Assembly (NCBI GenBank): GCA_038373865.1
Contig: JAXGGA010004703.1
Location: 1-64,000, forward strand
DNA: 64,000 bases
Source of the DNA: Uloborus plumipes
Lineage: Eukaryota > Arthropoda > Arachnida > Araneae > Uloboridae
Direction: 5' to 3'
Shown: positions 12,416 through 25,098 of the stretch, one piece after another
How the letters are laid out: every line of letters starts with the position of its first letter
How positions within the stretch are numbered: the first letter of the stretch is position 1
Position numbers and translations under genes: made by a program
The notes under the pieces: model-generated
Databases searched by the model: none
Told to the model about the DNA's origin: nothing
The model's input: only the letters and a program-made list of their open reading frames with translations

Positions 12416-12417
12416 TA

Positions 12418-12645
12418 CCATAAAGTCGGGTTACTTGGACCCACAAGGAGGTTACTTGAGCCCACAGTAAAATGATAAAATCTGGGTTTGGTACTAGCAT
12501 TAGAGACTGCAGAGTGCTTCTACCTAGAGGAGAAACGAGGAACTACGTGCAAGTCTTCAACTAATAAGTACCAAACCTAGATTTTATCATTTTACTGTAA
12601 TGGGCTCAAGTAACCCCTTAGGGTCCAAGTAACCCGACTTTACGG
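12418..12645. mobile_element. TA-target MITE, 228 bp
   Basis: Flanked by TA (12416-12417, 12646-12647). Terminal repeats start CCATAAAGTCGGGTTACTTG on the left and CCGTAAAGTCGGG on the right, followed by a second inverted block (TTTACTG... with AAATCT). The CCRTAAARTSGGG start resembles the pogo-like element at 7689, suggesting related transposases. Non-coding. Confidence 0.85.
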
Positions 12646-12749
12646 TATATTACAGTAATTGCTAAACCGTAGTAAAACTATGTCCCTTTTCTATACGAAC
12701 ATTCTTATTCATGCTCTCATTAGAACTTATGTTGCGTTTTAGACCTTTA

Positions 12750-12838
12750 AATACGCTTGTTCGCTTATGCGTCCCTCTCAGTTATGCGCCTTTTTCTGTT
12801 GGTCCCTGTGGCCGGCGTATAAGTGAGAGTTCACTGTA
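12750..12838. mobile_element. Possible Tigger/pogo-type terminal fragment
   Basis: Ends in a sequence whose reverse complement reads CAGTGAACTCTCACTTATAC followed by GCCGGCCACAGGGACC, resembling Tigger-like termini, then a TA-like junction (TGTAG). No matching left end was found, so this is a fragment at best. Confidence 0.35.
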
Positions 12839-12839
12839 G

Positions 12840-13584
12840 TAATTGGGAAATTTGCATTAAGCTGTCAGTTTTGTCAATTTACTTCACAAGCTAAGTTTTT
12901 TGCCTGAAAAACTTGATTTTCTTCACAAAAAATTCAATTTGCTCAGAAAAAAAAAATGATTTTCAATCTTAAATTCTAATTATGGTTCTCGCAATGACGA
13001 ATTGCGATAGGTATGTGTGTGCGTGTGTGTATAGGTCATGGGCGCCACACCACAAAAGAACCGAGCCGGTGGACGTCTCATTAGGTGGATCACCATTACG
13101 CACTCTGTGGCAGACTTTAAATATTATCCGAAAAAGGGACTGCATCTCAACTGAGGTCAAACAGGAAAAAAAAAGCAAATTTTCATTGCTAGAAAAAAAA
13201 GATAAATTGCTGTTTAAAAGCCCAGTATTTCACCATTAGCTATTTAGCTATTTGGGAAACTTTAAACAATCCTAAATTAATGATCGCATTCACTTTAACT
13301 AATTGTGGCACATTAAGATTTGTCTGCTCTAGTAGTGTGACATGATTGCTCTCTCCCTACCTGTTGTCGAGCATGTAACTTGAACTATTTTTTAACCGAA
13401 CTCGGATTCTGTATTGAAATTCAGACAGAAGCCGCTCAAGAAAAATAATAAATATATAAATAATAAATATATGAATAAATATATTATTAGAACAAAAAAA
13501 AATTTCATTAATAATGTCACCCGTAATCCAACAAAAAAGCACTTGAACTAATAAAGCAAACAGGCTTAATTAACACTTCCAAAA
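12840..13584. other. AT-rich DNA, nothing recognised
   Basis: Contains an AAATAT-rich stretch at 13440-13485 and short chance ORFs only. Confidence 0.45.
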
Positions 13585-13586
13585 TA

Positions 13587-14237
13587 CAGGGTGTCCACTC
13601 CAATCGTGGACCAATAGCTAATTTCTAAACCGTTAGAGATAAGCATATAGTTCATTTAGGAAAAAATTTCCAAATTATGAAAGGAATTTTGGGTCTATTC
13701 AATGTTTTTCAAAAAATCAAATTTTGAAAGAGTTACGAAATTTAAATTTTTATACAGCCCCCCAGTCCTATCAATCATATTTAGTAAAACATTCTTGACA
13801 CTGTAAGGTTTAAAACTAAAAAAAAATCACTCCTCTACGACAAAAATTGACCGAGTTATGACGTTTTGAAAAATCAAGATTTTGAATTATTTCGCATACG
13901 GTCCCTTAAGTGATCTCTCGATGACGTCATGAAATAATGCAAAATCTTGATTTTTCAAAACGTCATAACTCGGACAATTTTTGTCGTAGAACAGTGATTT
14001 TTTTTAAGTTTTAAACGTTACAGTGTCAAGAATGTTTTACTAAATATGAATGATAGGACTGGGGGGCTGTATAAAAATTTAAATTTCGTAACTCTTTCAA
14101 AATTTGATTTTTTGAAAAACATTGAATAGACCCGAAATTCCTTTCAAAACTTGGAGATTTTTTCCTAAATAAACTATATGCTTATCTCTAACGGTTTAGA
14201 AATTAGCTATTGGTCCACGATTGGAGTGGACACCCTG
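13587..14237. mobile_element. 651 bp near-complete palindromic MITE
   Basis: Flanked by TA (13585-13586, 14238-14239). The whole element folds on itself: about 310 bp arms starting CAGGGTGTCCACTCC, separated by a ~30 bp loop near 13900-13930. Arms match closely with scattered substitutions. The CAGGGTGTCC terminus with a TA duplication fits a mariner-type foldback. The loop contains a CRE palindrome TGACGTCA (13922-13929). It is non-coding, but its transcript would be a long hairpin. Confidence 0.9.
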
Positions 14238-14439
14238 TATATGGAATAAAGTTATCTTCCAATAAGGACGAATCAACATTAAGACGCGAAACGATCAATT
14301 GTTAGAAAAAAAAGCTAAAAAAAAAGATAGTGTGATTAGCTATGTTTAAACGGTAACACAAGATCGATTGACCTAGACACTTCAGCACATAAAATTATCA
14401 TCTGACTATTTTCCCATTGGTTTCTCAGCAATAATTAGA

Positions 14440-14812
14440 TTAATAGACCATAATCGACCACTTTGCCGATTAGTGATGATCGGCAAAATTTTCCCGATAA
14501 ATTTGCTTCTTAGCATAGTGCTTTTAAATAACCTCTACTTTTCGAAGAAAAAAAATAACAGAAAAAACTTTTGAAAATTGAGTCAAAGAAATTTCATAAA
14601 AATTTAAAAGAATTGACAAAACGGAAAAAAATAATCTTTTCTCAGAAATAAATTAGGAACTATTTCTATAATAGCGTTTGTAAAAGAAAGAAAAAGAATC
14701 AGTGAATGTTTAAATTATTTATATTAAAAATAATCATCCTGATCATTAATCGTTCAATTATCAACAGCCGATTAATCGGTAATCGACCAATTTGCTTATC
14801 GGTGCATCCCAA
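14440..14812. mobile_element. hAT-like remnant (GCACCGAT family)
   Basis: The right side, reverse-complemented, reads TGGGATGCACCGATAAGC and then repeated CGATTAATCGG words. An opposite-facing copy of these words lies at 14450-14500. GGGATGCACCGAT is a terminus I associate with hAT MITEs. The left terminus is decayed and no clean 8 bp duplication is visible. A related fragment is at 60653-60766. Confidence 0.4.
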
Positions 14813-16040
14813 ATGATAGTATCACTCGACATATCCTATCAAATGTAAAGGAGGAATGGCAAATACTAAAGACAACACTCTTATTAATATTACCGTAAAT
14901 TATTTTTTTTCTTTAAAACAAATTATGCGATGAATTCTTACGAACATTGTTTTTAATATGCGCATATTGAGGCTAGCTGTCAACGAGCCTCAAAAAAAAA
15001 AAGGCACTTAATTACGTTATGTGCAATTAAAGCGGAAATTTCGCTGATTTTAAACAGATAAAACAACATCTTAAGAAAGCAATTTTTACAGCAACAGCTA
15101 AAATAATGCAAAAAATTAAAATTCTAACAAATGTCAATGTATCGTAGCTTTTGGGAAAAACTGGGGGCAAGGTTTTGGTTAAGGTCAGTATTTTTTTTCA
15201 GCAGAATGGACTAAAAATGTGTGTTCAAATAACTTTTGAAATGTTCGTAAGTTAAATTTAGCTGAAAATGAATCCTTGTAGACAAGTAACGATAAAAACC
15301 AAAAAGCTGTAATTTATGCAATAGTTGAAAAAAATATGTGAAGATGTAAAATTCATATTAATTCTGTGTTATATAAATCTTGGCAAAGTACGAAAAAAAT
15401 ACCAAGTGTATGTGCAGTCAAAAAAAATGCTCCTTAATGTCATATCACACTAAGTTTGAAAGTTTTTTGCAATGTAATTTCCTTCCCTTGAAGATTTAAT
15501 GAGATTGTCAAAAGACGATACACATTTTAAAATGTGCTTTTGATATTTTGTTAAAGGAAATTAATCCTGTGCTAGAAAAATTAATCCTCTCTACTTAAAG
15601 CATTGATTAAAAAAAGCAATCAGTAACAATAAGTGTAAAAACTGTTTATTTTCTTGTGTAAAAAACATTGAATTGAAAACTCAAAGATTAGATTTTTGAT
15701 TACCAGGCGAAAAAAAAATCTAATTACAGTGTTTGCTTTATGTAAATATATTTCACTGTTTTAGCTGAATTTTGACAGCTATTTAATCTAAATTAAGATA
15801 GATTTTTGTGCGCTTTGGACGAAAAAAATTCAAAATACGACCCAAGATTAAACAAAGAATTGTAAAAAAAAAATAAGCAATGAAATACCTCAAATTTTAG
15901 TCAAACACTAGTCAACACTACTAATTAGTTTTTTTAATACGAGAAACTAAAAGAGAGAAGTAATAGCACAAGATGAATTATTTTAATTATTATTTTTCAG
16001 TATCACATGCAGAATACGACTCAAATTACTAGAGAATCAC
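14813..16040. other. AT-rich DNA, nothing recognised
   Basis: No coding or structured element recognised. Confidence 0.5.
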
Positions 16041-16057
16041 TATAGGGCAATTCCATC

Positions 16058-17662
16058 GTTACAGACGTAACAATCGCAGACTTTGAACACAAATAATTCT
16101 GGTTTGGGCTGATGAAAGTCTTCAATTTTTTTTCCTGTAGTGTAACTTGATGATGTTTATGCTATATTAAATTTGCGTGCAGATTGCTAATTACAAAAAA
16201 ATACAGAAATTAAAAACTGCCTGTTACAGACGTAATTCACAAAACAGCAAAAACTCGACTATGTCATACAACTTACAATATTCCTCTGAATTATACGGAA
16301 ATTTTGAACTTTTTTTAAAAAATACGTATTCTAGAGACTTCAAGCTTTCTAAAACTATAAAGATTGTGTGGATTTTGACTGCCGAATTTGTGAAAAAAAT
16401 TCATAAACTTGTTACGGACGAAACAAAGTGGTGTTACAGATGTAACATCTCTGATTTGAAAGTAGAAAACAGTATTTTAAAGCAGGAATAAACAAAGATT
16501 TTTGTACTAAAACAATACAGTAGCATTAATTAACACATTATTTGAAAATTTTAAGTTATACTGTAACAGTTTTAGAAAATTTGGGTAAGTCTGGGGGAGT
16601 TGAGAGCATATGCCGATATGTCAATATGTAACAATAAATTAATGCATCTTAAGAAAATTATTTCCAAGAAAGATTGACACAAGAAAAGTTTAGAAGGGCC
16701 TTCACACAAATTTATATTTATTTGTATTCTTAAAATTAATGCATAATGGGGCTGCTACATAAAAAAATCGGGAAAAGTAAATTCCTCCCTAGAACCAGTG
16801 ATTGGTTTTAGGAGAACTTAAAAATTTGAAAATGTTGGATGATATAGCAGAATACTAGTACCAAACTAAAATTTAACCTCCTTGGTGACAGTTGGTCAAT
16901 TTTGATATTTTTTTTTTTTTTTTGAATGAAAAAATGTGTTTTTTTTCGTCCGACGTTCTCGAAATTCGAACGGCATTTTCGTATTCTGTTCGAAAACAAT
17001 GCATTTCGCGGGCTTTTGGCAAATTCACGATGTTAGCCCACCGTTCTTCCAATTTTGGCGTCATCTTTAAAACATTTTCCTGGGGGATATAAATAATTTT
17101 AACTTTTTCTGCAATGGAGATTGCACACTGAAAAAAGGAAAGAGCGTCGTTGACAAATGCTGTTCTAGATCTTACTCGCTGCCAAACCTGGTGCTTGACC
17201 ATACCCCCAACTCCATTCACAGCTCCCTTTCCATGTGACGTAGCAAAAAAATGCCAGTTGAGGTATAAATTATAATTAGTTATACCATATGTGTATTTTA
17301 TTAATCTTAAGAAATAAATTTCAATTACATGCCGACATAATTAAAAATTTCAAAATCAGAATACCAGAAAATTTAGTACTCGTACCATATTATGCTATAT
17401 ACATGTATTGCTCATCCAGTGCTTTTTACCTATTTAATTGGAAATTTACTTTTGCTACGGACGTAACATAGAGCCATTTGTTATGTCCGAAATGTTACGT
17501 CTGTAACAACATTAATTTAAAAACTAAATCACTTGAAATATTTTTAACTATGGTGGGCAATTACTCTAAGAATTTGCCAAAAGGACCATTAAGGGTTTTT
17601 TTTAATTTTGATTTTTTAGGACGTAATGAGAACTTTTGCTTCTTTTTTGTTACAGACGTAAC
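16058..17662. promoter_or_regulatory. Reiterated GTTACAGACGTAAC motif (seven sites)
   Basis: Sites at 16058-16071, 16223-16236, 16411-16424, 16433-16446, 17454-17467, 17494-17507 and 17649-17662. Three are exact (16058, 17649 and, on the minus strand, 17494); the others vary at one to three positions. Each has GTTAC and GTAAC half-sites around AGAC. The sites are confined to the TIR-bounded element, so transposase binding or element-specific regulation is the likely role (inference). Confidence 0.6.
16873..17280 (-). pseudogene. Transposon-derived protein fragment (HFFATSHGKG family)
   Basis: An open minus-strand frame reads WHFFATSHGKGAVNGVGGMV (about 17260-17200) followed by KHQVWQRVRSRTAFVND and a weakly conserved tail, then runs into low-complexity lysines and stops at 16873. 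I recognise FFATSHGKG...GVGG..K..VW..V..R as a motif shared by poorly characterised, probably transposon-encoded proteins of arthropods and cnidarians; I cannot name the superfamily with confidence. Only part of the protein is present: no start Met precedes the motif and the C-terminus looks decayed. Its position inside a TIR-bounded element supports a transposase origin. Confidence 0.5.
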
Positions 17663-18025
17663 ATCAAACTTCTTTTTTTCAGACTTCAATTACACCATTT
17701 AGATCAATTTAAAAGAAATTAACGAATACATATTATTATAGTACCGTCTTAGTAGTTAAAATTGTGCTACAAGTAGTTATTTCTGTTTTTATTTTTCGAT
17801 GAGAAATATGCATTTGAAAATGTGTTCTTTTTTCTGATTTTTACAAGTTCGTGAATATCGTACTTCCAACTAAGAAAACAAGTATTATTCTAACTCTCAC
17901 CAAAAAACCAATGCAGGATTCTTAAAATATACATCTTAAGCTTTAAAATGATGTATAACATAGCAACATAACTTCAATATGAATTTTTGACCAATTGGTT
18001 TCACTTTTCATGGAATGGCCCTATA

Positions 18026-19986
18026 TGTAAGTAATAATTTACAAGCAAATATGTTCGTGTTTGCATCTGATTTCAATAACATAGCATTTATATACGTATG
18101 AACTTTTCTTCGTCTTCTTTTTTTTTTTTTTCCGAATGCCAATTTAAGTGCTTATATTTACGTTGCTGTTTTTTTTTTTTTTTGATAAAATTCTCATACC
18201 ATGTTTTTTTGTTGCAAAACATAAAAAACCAATTAAAAAATCAACTTTTAGACAGAAATACATTCTAATATTTCTAATTCGCTTTGCTTAACAAAACATA
18301 TTATTACTATTCAAATAAAATACATCCGTTGAATTTAGTTTAGTCAATGTTTGTTTTTAGTAAATAGGAACTAAAAAGTAAAGAGGACACGTGTTCATGA
18401 AAAACTTCAGATTTTTCTGGGAAGCCATTCATGCGTAGTTTTTTTTTTGCTTTAAAAAGCTACTAATTTAAAAACCCGAAACTTATGGTAGAAATTGTCA
18501 AAAAGCATTTATTTTTAACGCCAATATTTTTGGTTTTATTTAAGCATAAAATTGTTTTTGCTTACCATTCTTGAGTGGCAAAAATAGTTTATGCTGCTTC
18601 ATTTAAGCAGTTAAAATATGTGTTATTTATATTACTAAAACAAAATCTACAAAAAAGTTGATGGCGCAACTTGCGTCATAATCCCTCCCTGTGGGCACCC
18701 CTGTCTCCGTCTCTTTCCAGCAGAGCAGTCTGACGCTTGTGATGGCATCATACAATGATCCTTACATAAGTAAAAACATTTATATTTAAACATATATTTA
18801 GCTTATATCACGATTTAATGCCCAAAATTCTACAAATGTATGCTTGCTTATGGTTCAGCCTTTAAATACTGTGTTTAATTTATTAACACAATTTTAGATT
18901 TATAATTACTATACTTTTTTTACTTGTTTAACAATTAAAAATCAGAAGTGTGTTAAACTGGGTAAACTTATCCTGGCAAATGGAATCAAAGTATGAAAAT
19001 TATGACAGAGAAAGAAAGAGTTTTTAAAAACTGTACTCTATCAAACACGTAAGCTCTTTTTATTTCACTGTTTGTACAAAAAATCGAGTGAAAAATGAGG
19101 AGAAATATTTTTATTTATTTCGTTATAAATATATATATAAACACTTGTTTCGAAAATTAAATTTTTTTAAAGAAAATTAAGTTATTGCACCATGTCAAAT
19201 GAAGGTTTTTAAAATCTAATAGAATCTCTTAAACTCCAAGTTCTCTACAAGAGTCGCATGCGATTTAATCTAATGCAAATTAGATAACATTTAGCTTTTG
19301 CAGAAGACGAAAGAAAACTTTGAATCTGTTTCTTAATTAAATATGGCAGGATTTTAAAAGATGCATGCAGCACAAAACAAGACATTTCTTGGAATGGATA
19401 TTGATTTCGAGAGCAAGCAAGTTTAACTTTAAACATAACTAGTGTTTTTAAATCTTAAATATTAACCTTAGGTTTTTACCAAACTGTTCTCCGCCATAAA
19501 ACTTTTGTGTTCTATTGTTTAAGAAGAAGAAATTGAACACACATTTCACATTTACTATAAGCTTTAAACTTTAACCAGCGCGCTATATACATTTTAAACC
19601 CATTTGTACCTAGCGCAACATATGTGTCACGCTAATCGACCTCGATTCAAATAGCAATAGCAAAATTTAAAGAATCTGGTGTGTGAGTTACTGAAAGATT
19701 CATTTACTTTAGTTCAGCCTAAATTTTTTTTCACAACTTTTTATCTTTTACTCTGTCAATGATTTTAAGCCAAAATTTAAAATTAATTCCGTCCAATGTG
19801 GATTTTAATTAAGCTGTAACATTGTCTCTTGAACTTAAAATCGACATTTTGCTATTATTTTAGACATGTAATTGAAAAAAATTTAAATTGTATGGAAAAT
19901 ACGTATTTTTTATTTGAAATATTAAGTTATTACTTTTATTTTGTTATGTAAACTAAAACGGAAATAAATAATTTCATATGTGTGAA
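18026..19986. other. AT-rich DNA, one hAT fragment
   Basis: Mostly unremarkable. The only recognised item is the right end of the hAT-like family of 3454-3984, at 18655-18703 (TGATGGCGCAACTTGCG... ending GGGCACCCCTG). Its left end was not found. Confidence 0.5.
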
Positions 19987-19994
19987 TATTTGAG

Positions 19995-20587
19995 CAGTGG
20001 TCGGAAGTAGCGAGCTACAAGTAGCGAAACTACTGTAGTAGCTACATTTTCTAGTAGTTTGTAGTGTAGCGCACTACTTTTTAAAAAAAGTAGAGTAGAG
20101 AGTAGCGCGATACAAAAAAATAGTAGTTAGTAGCGATTTCTGAAAACTACTTTTAAATTAAAAAAATAAATAAATAAATGAACAAAATTTAAAAAGAAAG
20201 AGAACGAAGGAAGAAACCAAGGTTTTTCTTGTGGCGAATATTCGTAAAAATTGTAAAACAAATCTAAAAAGGACAAATTTTAGCAAAAAAAAGGAACAAA
20301 AAGGAAAAGTAACAAATAAATTCAAAGACAATTCCTATTTCTATTCCATATTTGAATGAGGTAATTTTTTAATCTAAACCACTTTTCGAATTTTTTCGGT
20401 CGATCCTCAAACGATGTATTCTTGTTATTTATTTTTTAAAAAGTAGCGAAGTAGCAACTACATTTCAAAAGTAGTGTAGCTCGCTACATAAAAAAAAAAG
20501 CAGTTGTAACTGTAGTTAACTACATTTATAAGAAAGTAGTTGTAGTTGTAGTTCGCTACAAAAAATATGTAGTTTTTCCAACCACTG
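19995..20587. mobile_element. hAT MITE (CAGTGGTCGGAAGTAGC family), copy 1
   Basis: 593 bp flanked by an exact 8 bp duplication TATTTGAG (19987-19994, 20588-20595). Ends are CAGTGGTCGG and CCAACCACTG. Both subterminal regions are saturated with TAGTAGC and TAGTTGTAG words (for example GCGAGCTAC and GTAGCTCGCTAC), forming dense inverted repeats. No coding content. The second copy is 47459-48065. Confidence 0.92.
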
Positions 20588-20595
20588 TATTTGAG

Positions 20596-21839
20596 TTGTG
20601 TTAAAATCTTCAAACGCAAATAATTTGTGGTTTGTGACAATCCTTTTAAGCTTTCTCGCCTCCAAAATCAGGAAATTACCAGATTCTAAAAGGAAGGAAA
20701 CCATTCCTCTTATCGTTTCTCTAGTTCAATGTTATTTTTTTTTCTTTTTTAAAATGAATTATTTTGAAATTTCTATATAGACAAATGGACTAATTAATGA
20801 TTTATCTATTTCTATAAAGAGATAGAAAGAGTTCAATTAAGCTAAATTTCTATTTCATTTTACCTGGTACGTTTTTTGTTCCAGGTTTGTTTCACTTACT
20901 GTGTAAAAAAATTAATAATTAATTTGTTTTTAACAAAACAACAGTTTTTTAAAATTTTACAGTACTGAAATAGGACTGCGATACATTTTTCATGGAATTG
21001 CAAAGCTTTAGAAAACAATAAGTTGTGTGATTAAATAAGTAATGTATTGCTGTCATAGGGTTTTGAATAATTAAAAAACCGTTGTTGACTGTATCACACA
21101 ATAAAAATAAGCAGCAGTAAATTCTTATATTTTTGTTCATTACATCAGGTTTTTATTTTCGATTAAAATTTTATACTTTACGTTCATTGCAACTGATTTG
21201 GTGATATTACTTTAATTGGGGCGTTATAACTTTATGGATTGGGGCGCATTGTTTGACTATCAACGTAATATACCTCAAAGCTTCAATTTTGTTCCTTACA
21301 CAGGTGGGGTGTGATACCCTGAATTATCATATCAGTGATGACGTGTGTAACTCAGCAAATATGGTAAATAACCATCTTGTTTGATACTTGAAGTTGAAAC
21401 CTCAAAAATGATTTATTTTTTTTCTTCAGTAACAAAATTTAGTATTTTTTTTTCCTCACGCGTAATATTTAATATATTATTTTCATTTGTATATGTTATG
21501 AACGCATTGTGGTATCTATTAATTGAAATTCGTAGGTAAATACGATTTAAATTGGACCAAAAATGTTTTTAATTAGTTTTTTTCTATGAAATCTCTGTCT
21601 TACATAATCCTTGTTTTAGTAAATATAAATCCCACGTTTGTATTGACGCACATTCAATAACTTCTATGAAATGTGGCTTGTGCTTTTCGTATTTCAGTTC
21701 AAGCTCACGCTCCTTTTCACACTAATGCAGTTGTTGAACTTTAAGTTGATAAGCATCATGACCTTTTAATGAAAATGGAAAACAAAAATATGTTGTTAAA
21801 AAGTACGTATTGCACCTTTTTTTCAAGCAACTGCAACTA
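20596..21839. other. AT-rich DNA, nothing recognised
   Basis: No feature supported. Confidence 0.5.
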
Positions 21840-21841
21840 TA

Positions 21842-22155
21842 CACTGCATAAATGAACTGTTATTTTTGCAGTATAATACTGGCAGCCAAGGTTCTAATTT
21901 AAAACTGTAAAATGCACAGAAATTATTGTAAAACTAGCAATTTTACAGTTTATTGCCGTAAACTTTAGGAGTGTTATACTGTAAAAATAGTAAAAACAGG
22001 CAACACAGTTTCCAGTTAAAAGCTATAAATAGCAAGGTAATAACCTGCAAAATTAGCAATTTTAGTTTATTACTGTAAAATTAGCAATTTTTACAGTTTA
22101 TTACAATAAAATTAGCTGTACTATACTGTAAAAGCGTCAATCATTTTTTACAGTG
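21842..22155. mobile_element. TA-target MITE (ACTGTAAAA family), copy 2
   Basis: 314 bp between TA (21840-21841, 22156-22157). Termini CACTGCATAAATG and, reverse-complemented, CACTGTAAAAAATG. It contains the TATAATACTGGCAG landmark and many ACTGTAAAA/TTTTACAGT blocks, so most of its length can pair with itself. Confidence 0.85.
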
Positions 22156-22157
22156 TA

Positions 22158-25065
22158 ACTTCTCTAATTTGCTATTCATTCATTGAAAAAATATTCACTT
22201 CGTGTACGTTCTCTCACCTAACGGACTACAATCGCTTTTTCTGAAAACTGCTGAAGCAGAAAATTATGTTATGGTAATAAAGGAAGCAACAGCAAAGTAT
22301 AGGACAGACACTGCTCCAGCGAATTGAACACTCCCCAAAGCAGTGCCTCATTTATCACTGCGACCAAATAATACTTAACTCTTCATTTTTCACTCTGGAG
22401 CAGTCTAACTTGCTTAGCTTACCACGATTTCCCAATTTCCGTCGGCCCGGGAAGGAAGAGTGTTCCTCATCGAATGGCTTTTGCACCATTTAGGGACGGG
22501 ATTCGCCAAAGTGTTTTATTTCTGGAAAATATTTATTACTTGCTGAGTTTCACCAGGGTGGAAATATGAAGGAAGTGGTGATGAATGACCGCTGGATGAA
22601 GCTGATTACAAGATTGAGCACTGGAAGGTAATGACGCGCGAAATAAATGTGCTGCGGAAGAAAAATTGTCAGTGAAGATCGAACAAGAAGAATGAGGGCT
22701 AAGCACTTCATTTGGGAAAGCAACTATTTGAATACTTAAACCTTATGAAATAATTGCGACTGTAACGATTACTCAATTTAAAAGTAAAAACTTAGAAAGG
22801 TTAAGAAAGAAACAAAGCTGCATTGTTCCTGTATTTCTTAGATTGTATTAGAGATATTGACTGAAATGGTGACATCATTATGTGTAAAAGTTAAGCCATT
22901 ATGCATTTGTCTATTAGTTAAAATCGCACCAAATTTTGACATATCAATGCAGGATATGTTTTTATTATCAAATATGTCAGCGCTTTCAAAAGCTGTTGGG
23001 AAAATATTTCCCAACAATTTAAGTAATTTTCAAGCATTTCAAGTTAGTTAATAACTTCACAGACTAGTGGTTATATGATATCAAGAAAGTATTATCAACA
23101 CTAAATTCATTTTAAGTAGCGACTTAAGAGATAACAATTAGTTTAAGATAAGCGACTTATCTTAAACTAATTGTAGGCTGGTTATTTCTTTAATGTACCA
23201 TTAGTATGAAAAATGCCGCAATAAATTATTTCATCAAAATCATGCAAAATATTTAAGTCAATATACCATTTGCCATTAAGTAATAAAATATTCGCTCAAA
23301 TTAAAGCTTGCTTGAAACATATCGTAACTTCAGGGGAAAGTGAGGTTTAAAAACACTTATCTTTGATGAATTAGACAGTAGTAAATTAGCTCTACACCTT
23401 CGCAGAAGGAAAACGACAAGAAAATATTGCGTTTGTCCAATGGTTAAGGTGTCCATTTACTGGGTCGGGGCAATTTTTTTCCTTATACCCCCCCCCCTCC
23501 CCAAAAAAAAATCTGACGTAGAACCATGACAGTTCCCCGATTAAAAAAAATTTACATATACTCTAAGGTGTTTTCACTGTAATTTGGAAAATGTCTCAAG
23601 TTTTAAAGATGCTATGAATTTTTGAAAATGAAATTGCGCTTAAGTGTTTATTCACTGGCAGGTCCATCCTATTTTCTTGTCCTCAGAGGACGACCTTATC
23701 GCGTTATAATAAATTTCAAAGTTTTATAGATTTGTCTTTTTTATTGTTTCGTTTTCTCTGACTGAAATAAAGAATATATGTATAAAAAACAAGGTTTCAG
23801 CTATTTCTCTCTCTCTCTTTTTTTTTGAATTTGTATGTATCGAAACATCCCTTCTGGCATGATTGCATTAATTTATATAAAAAAGTGACAGCTATAACTT
23901 ATGAGTTCAAAATATATCTGACCAAGAGCATGTAATGAAATACATGATGCCCAAAATCAGGAAATTATTAAATTTTTTAGGTGACTAGACATAAATTTAG
24001 ACTAAGACTTTTAGAAATTAATAATTTGTGCAAAGTACAAAGATGGCGCACTTAATTTTTTAATCGCAAGGAATATATTTTTCATTTGATGATACTCCTC
24101 TTTGCTGCTTTTCTTCTCTAGGAATGTGTTTAAAAGCACAAAATGGTATATAGTTAATTTTGCAAGAGATATTTTACGCTGGATCACAAATAAATCAAAA
24201 TGCCATGTTAGAGGGGATTTTTTATAAGAAACAAGTTTTTTAATTCGTCTAAAGGCAAGCAGTACGAAAATCTGCTCGTGACTATTTTAGTTACAGACTT
24301 TGTTATAAATTGCAAAATTGTGAACACATTTACTGCTGCGATGCTTCAGAATCATTACTAAGAAATTGCTAAATCAATGATTTTTCTTCTGTTTCAATTT
24401 TGACTGCTAGTTAGTGACACAAAATTTTAGCATTCTAAGGATGCTGTTCCTAATTGTAATCGTCAGAACATAATTATACAAACACTCTACGAGTTTCAGT
24501 TTAATTATCAAATCTAATTTTTTTTGCCGGATGATAAGTTCTTAAACTTGCATAACAATATTTTTCATCAATACTAAGCAGAAAAAATAATCTAGTCTTT
24601 CAACTTCTCTTGAAGTTCCAATAATTAAACTCACCGAAAAACAAAAGTTAATCACGAAAAACTTTTATTTTTCCTAGAAATTAATTAGCATTTTGAAATG
24701 ACCTTCCAGTATCTATGCGCAGCTTAGAAAAATAAAAGAGAAAAAAAAATGAATAGGAGAAACAATTATCCAGAGTTTGATATTTCATTTTTTTTTAATG
24801 TAACAAAATGTTATATTTCTTCCTTTTGTCGCCCTTTAATGCTTCAGTTACGTTTGCTCTTTCATTAAACTTCGAGAATTCGTTCGAGGGAAGAAACAAA
24901 TTGGAATATCTTCAATAACTAGTTTTATTTTACAGTAATTGAAAAAAAAAAAAGAAGACATGCTGAGCCGACACATTTGATGCGAAGTTCATTAACGTAT
25001 TTTGGGCTAAAATAACAATCAAGCTGTTTCTTTTGCACCTAAAAATGTATTAAGTCCCTTTAGTG
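22158..25065. other. Gene desert; slightly more GC-balanced 22.2-22.7 kb
   Basis: The segment 22200-22700 is less AT-rich and less repetitive than its surroundings but shows no convincing ORF or splice-bounded exon. The remainder is AT-rich. A perfect 19 bp hairpin lies at 23134-23174 (listed separately). Confidence 0.45.
23134..23174. repeat. Perfect 41 bp hairpin
   Basis: A 19 bp stem (ACAATTAGTTTAAGATAAG against its exact complement) with a 3 nt CGA loop. It lacks a following T-run specific to it and is not bounded by target duplications; probably a short palindromic insertion or replication-derived inversion. Confidence 0.85.
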
Positions 25066-25098
25066 AGGTGGGGTGCATTTAGAAATCGAAATCATTAT

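Larger units (their letters stand above)
16043..18023 (-). mobile_element. ~2 kb decayed DNA transposon with GTTACAGACGTAAC motif
   Basis: Terminal inverted repeats of 16 bp with one mismatch including the TA (TATAGGGCAATTCCAT at 16041-16056; reverse complement TATAGGGCCATTCCAT at 18010-18025), with TA likely the target duplication. The inverted-repeat motif GTTACAGACGTAAC, or close variants, recurs at 16058, 16223, 16411, 16433, 17454, 17494 and 17649, and a transposase-like fragment lies on the minus strand at 16873-17280. The right terminus lacks a motif copy directly next to it, so the element is asymmetric. Superfamily unresolved. Confidence 0.65.

Noticed and set aside
16177..16491. 104-codon ORF within the 16-18 kb element
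   Set aside because: Lys/Asn-rich composition typical of AT-rich chance frames; it spans three of the reiterated motifs and shows no domain.
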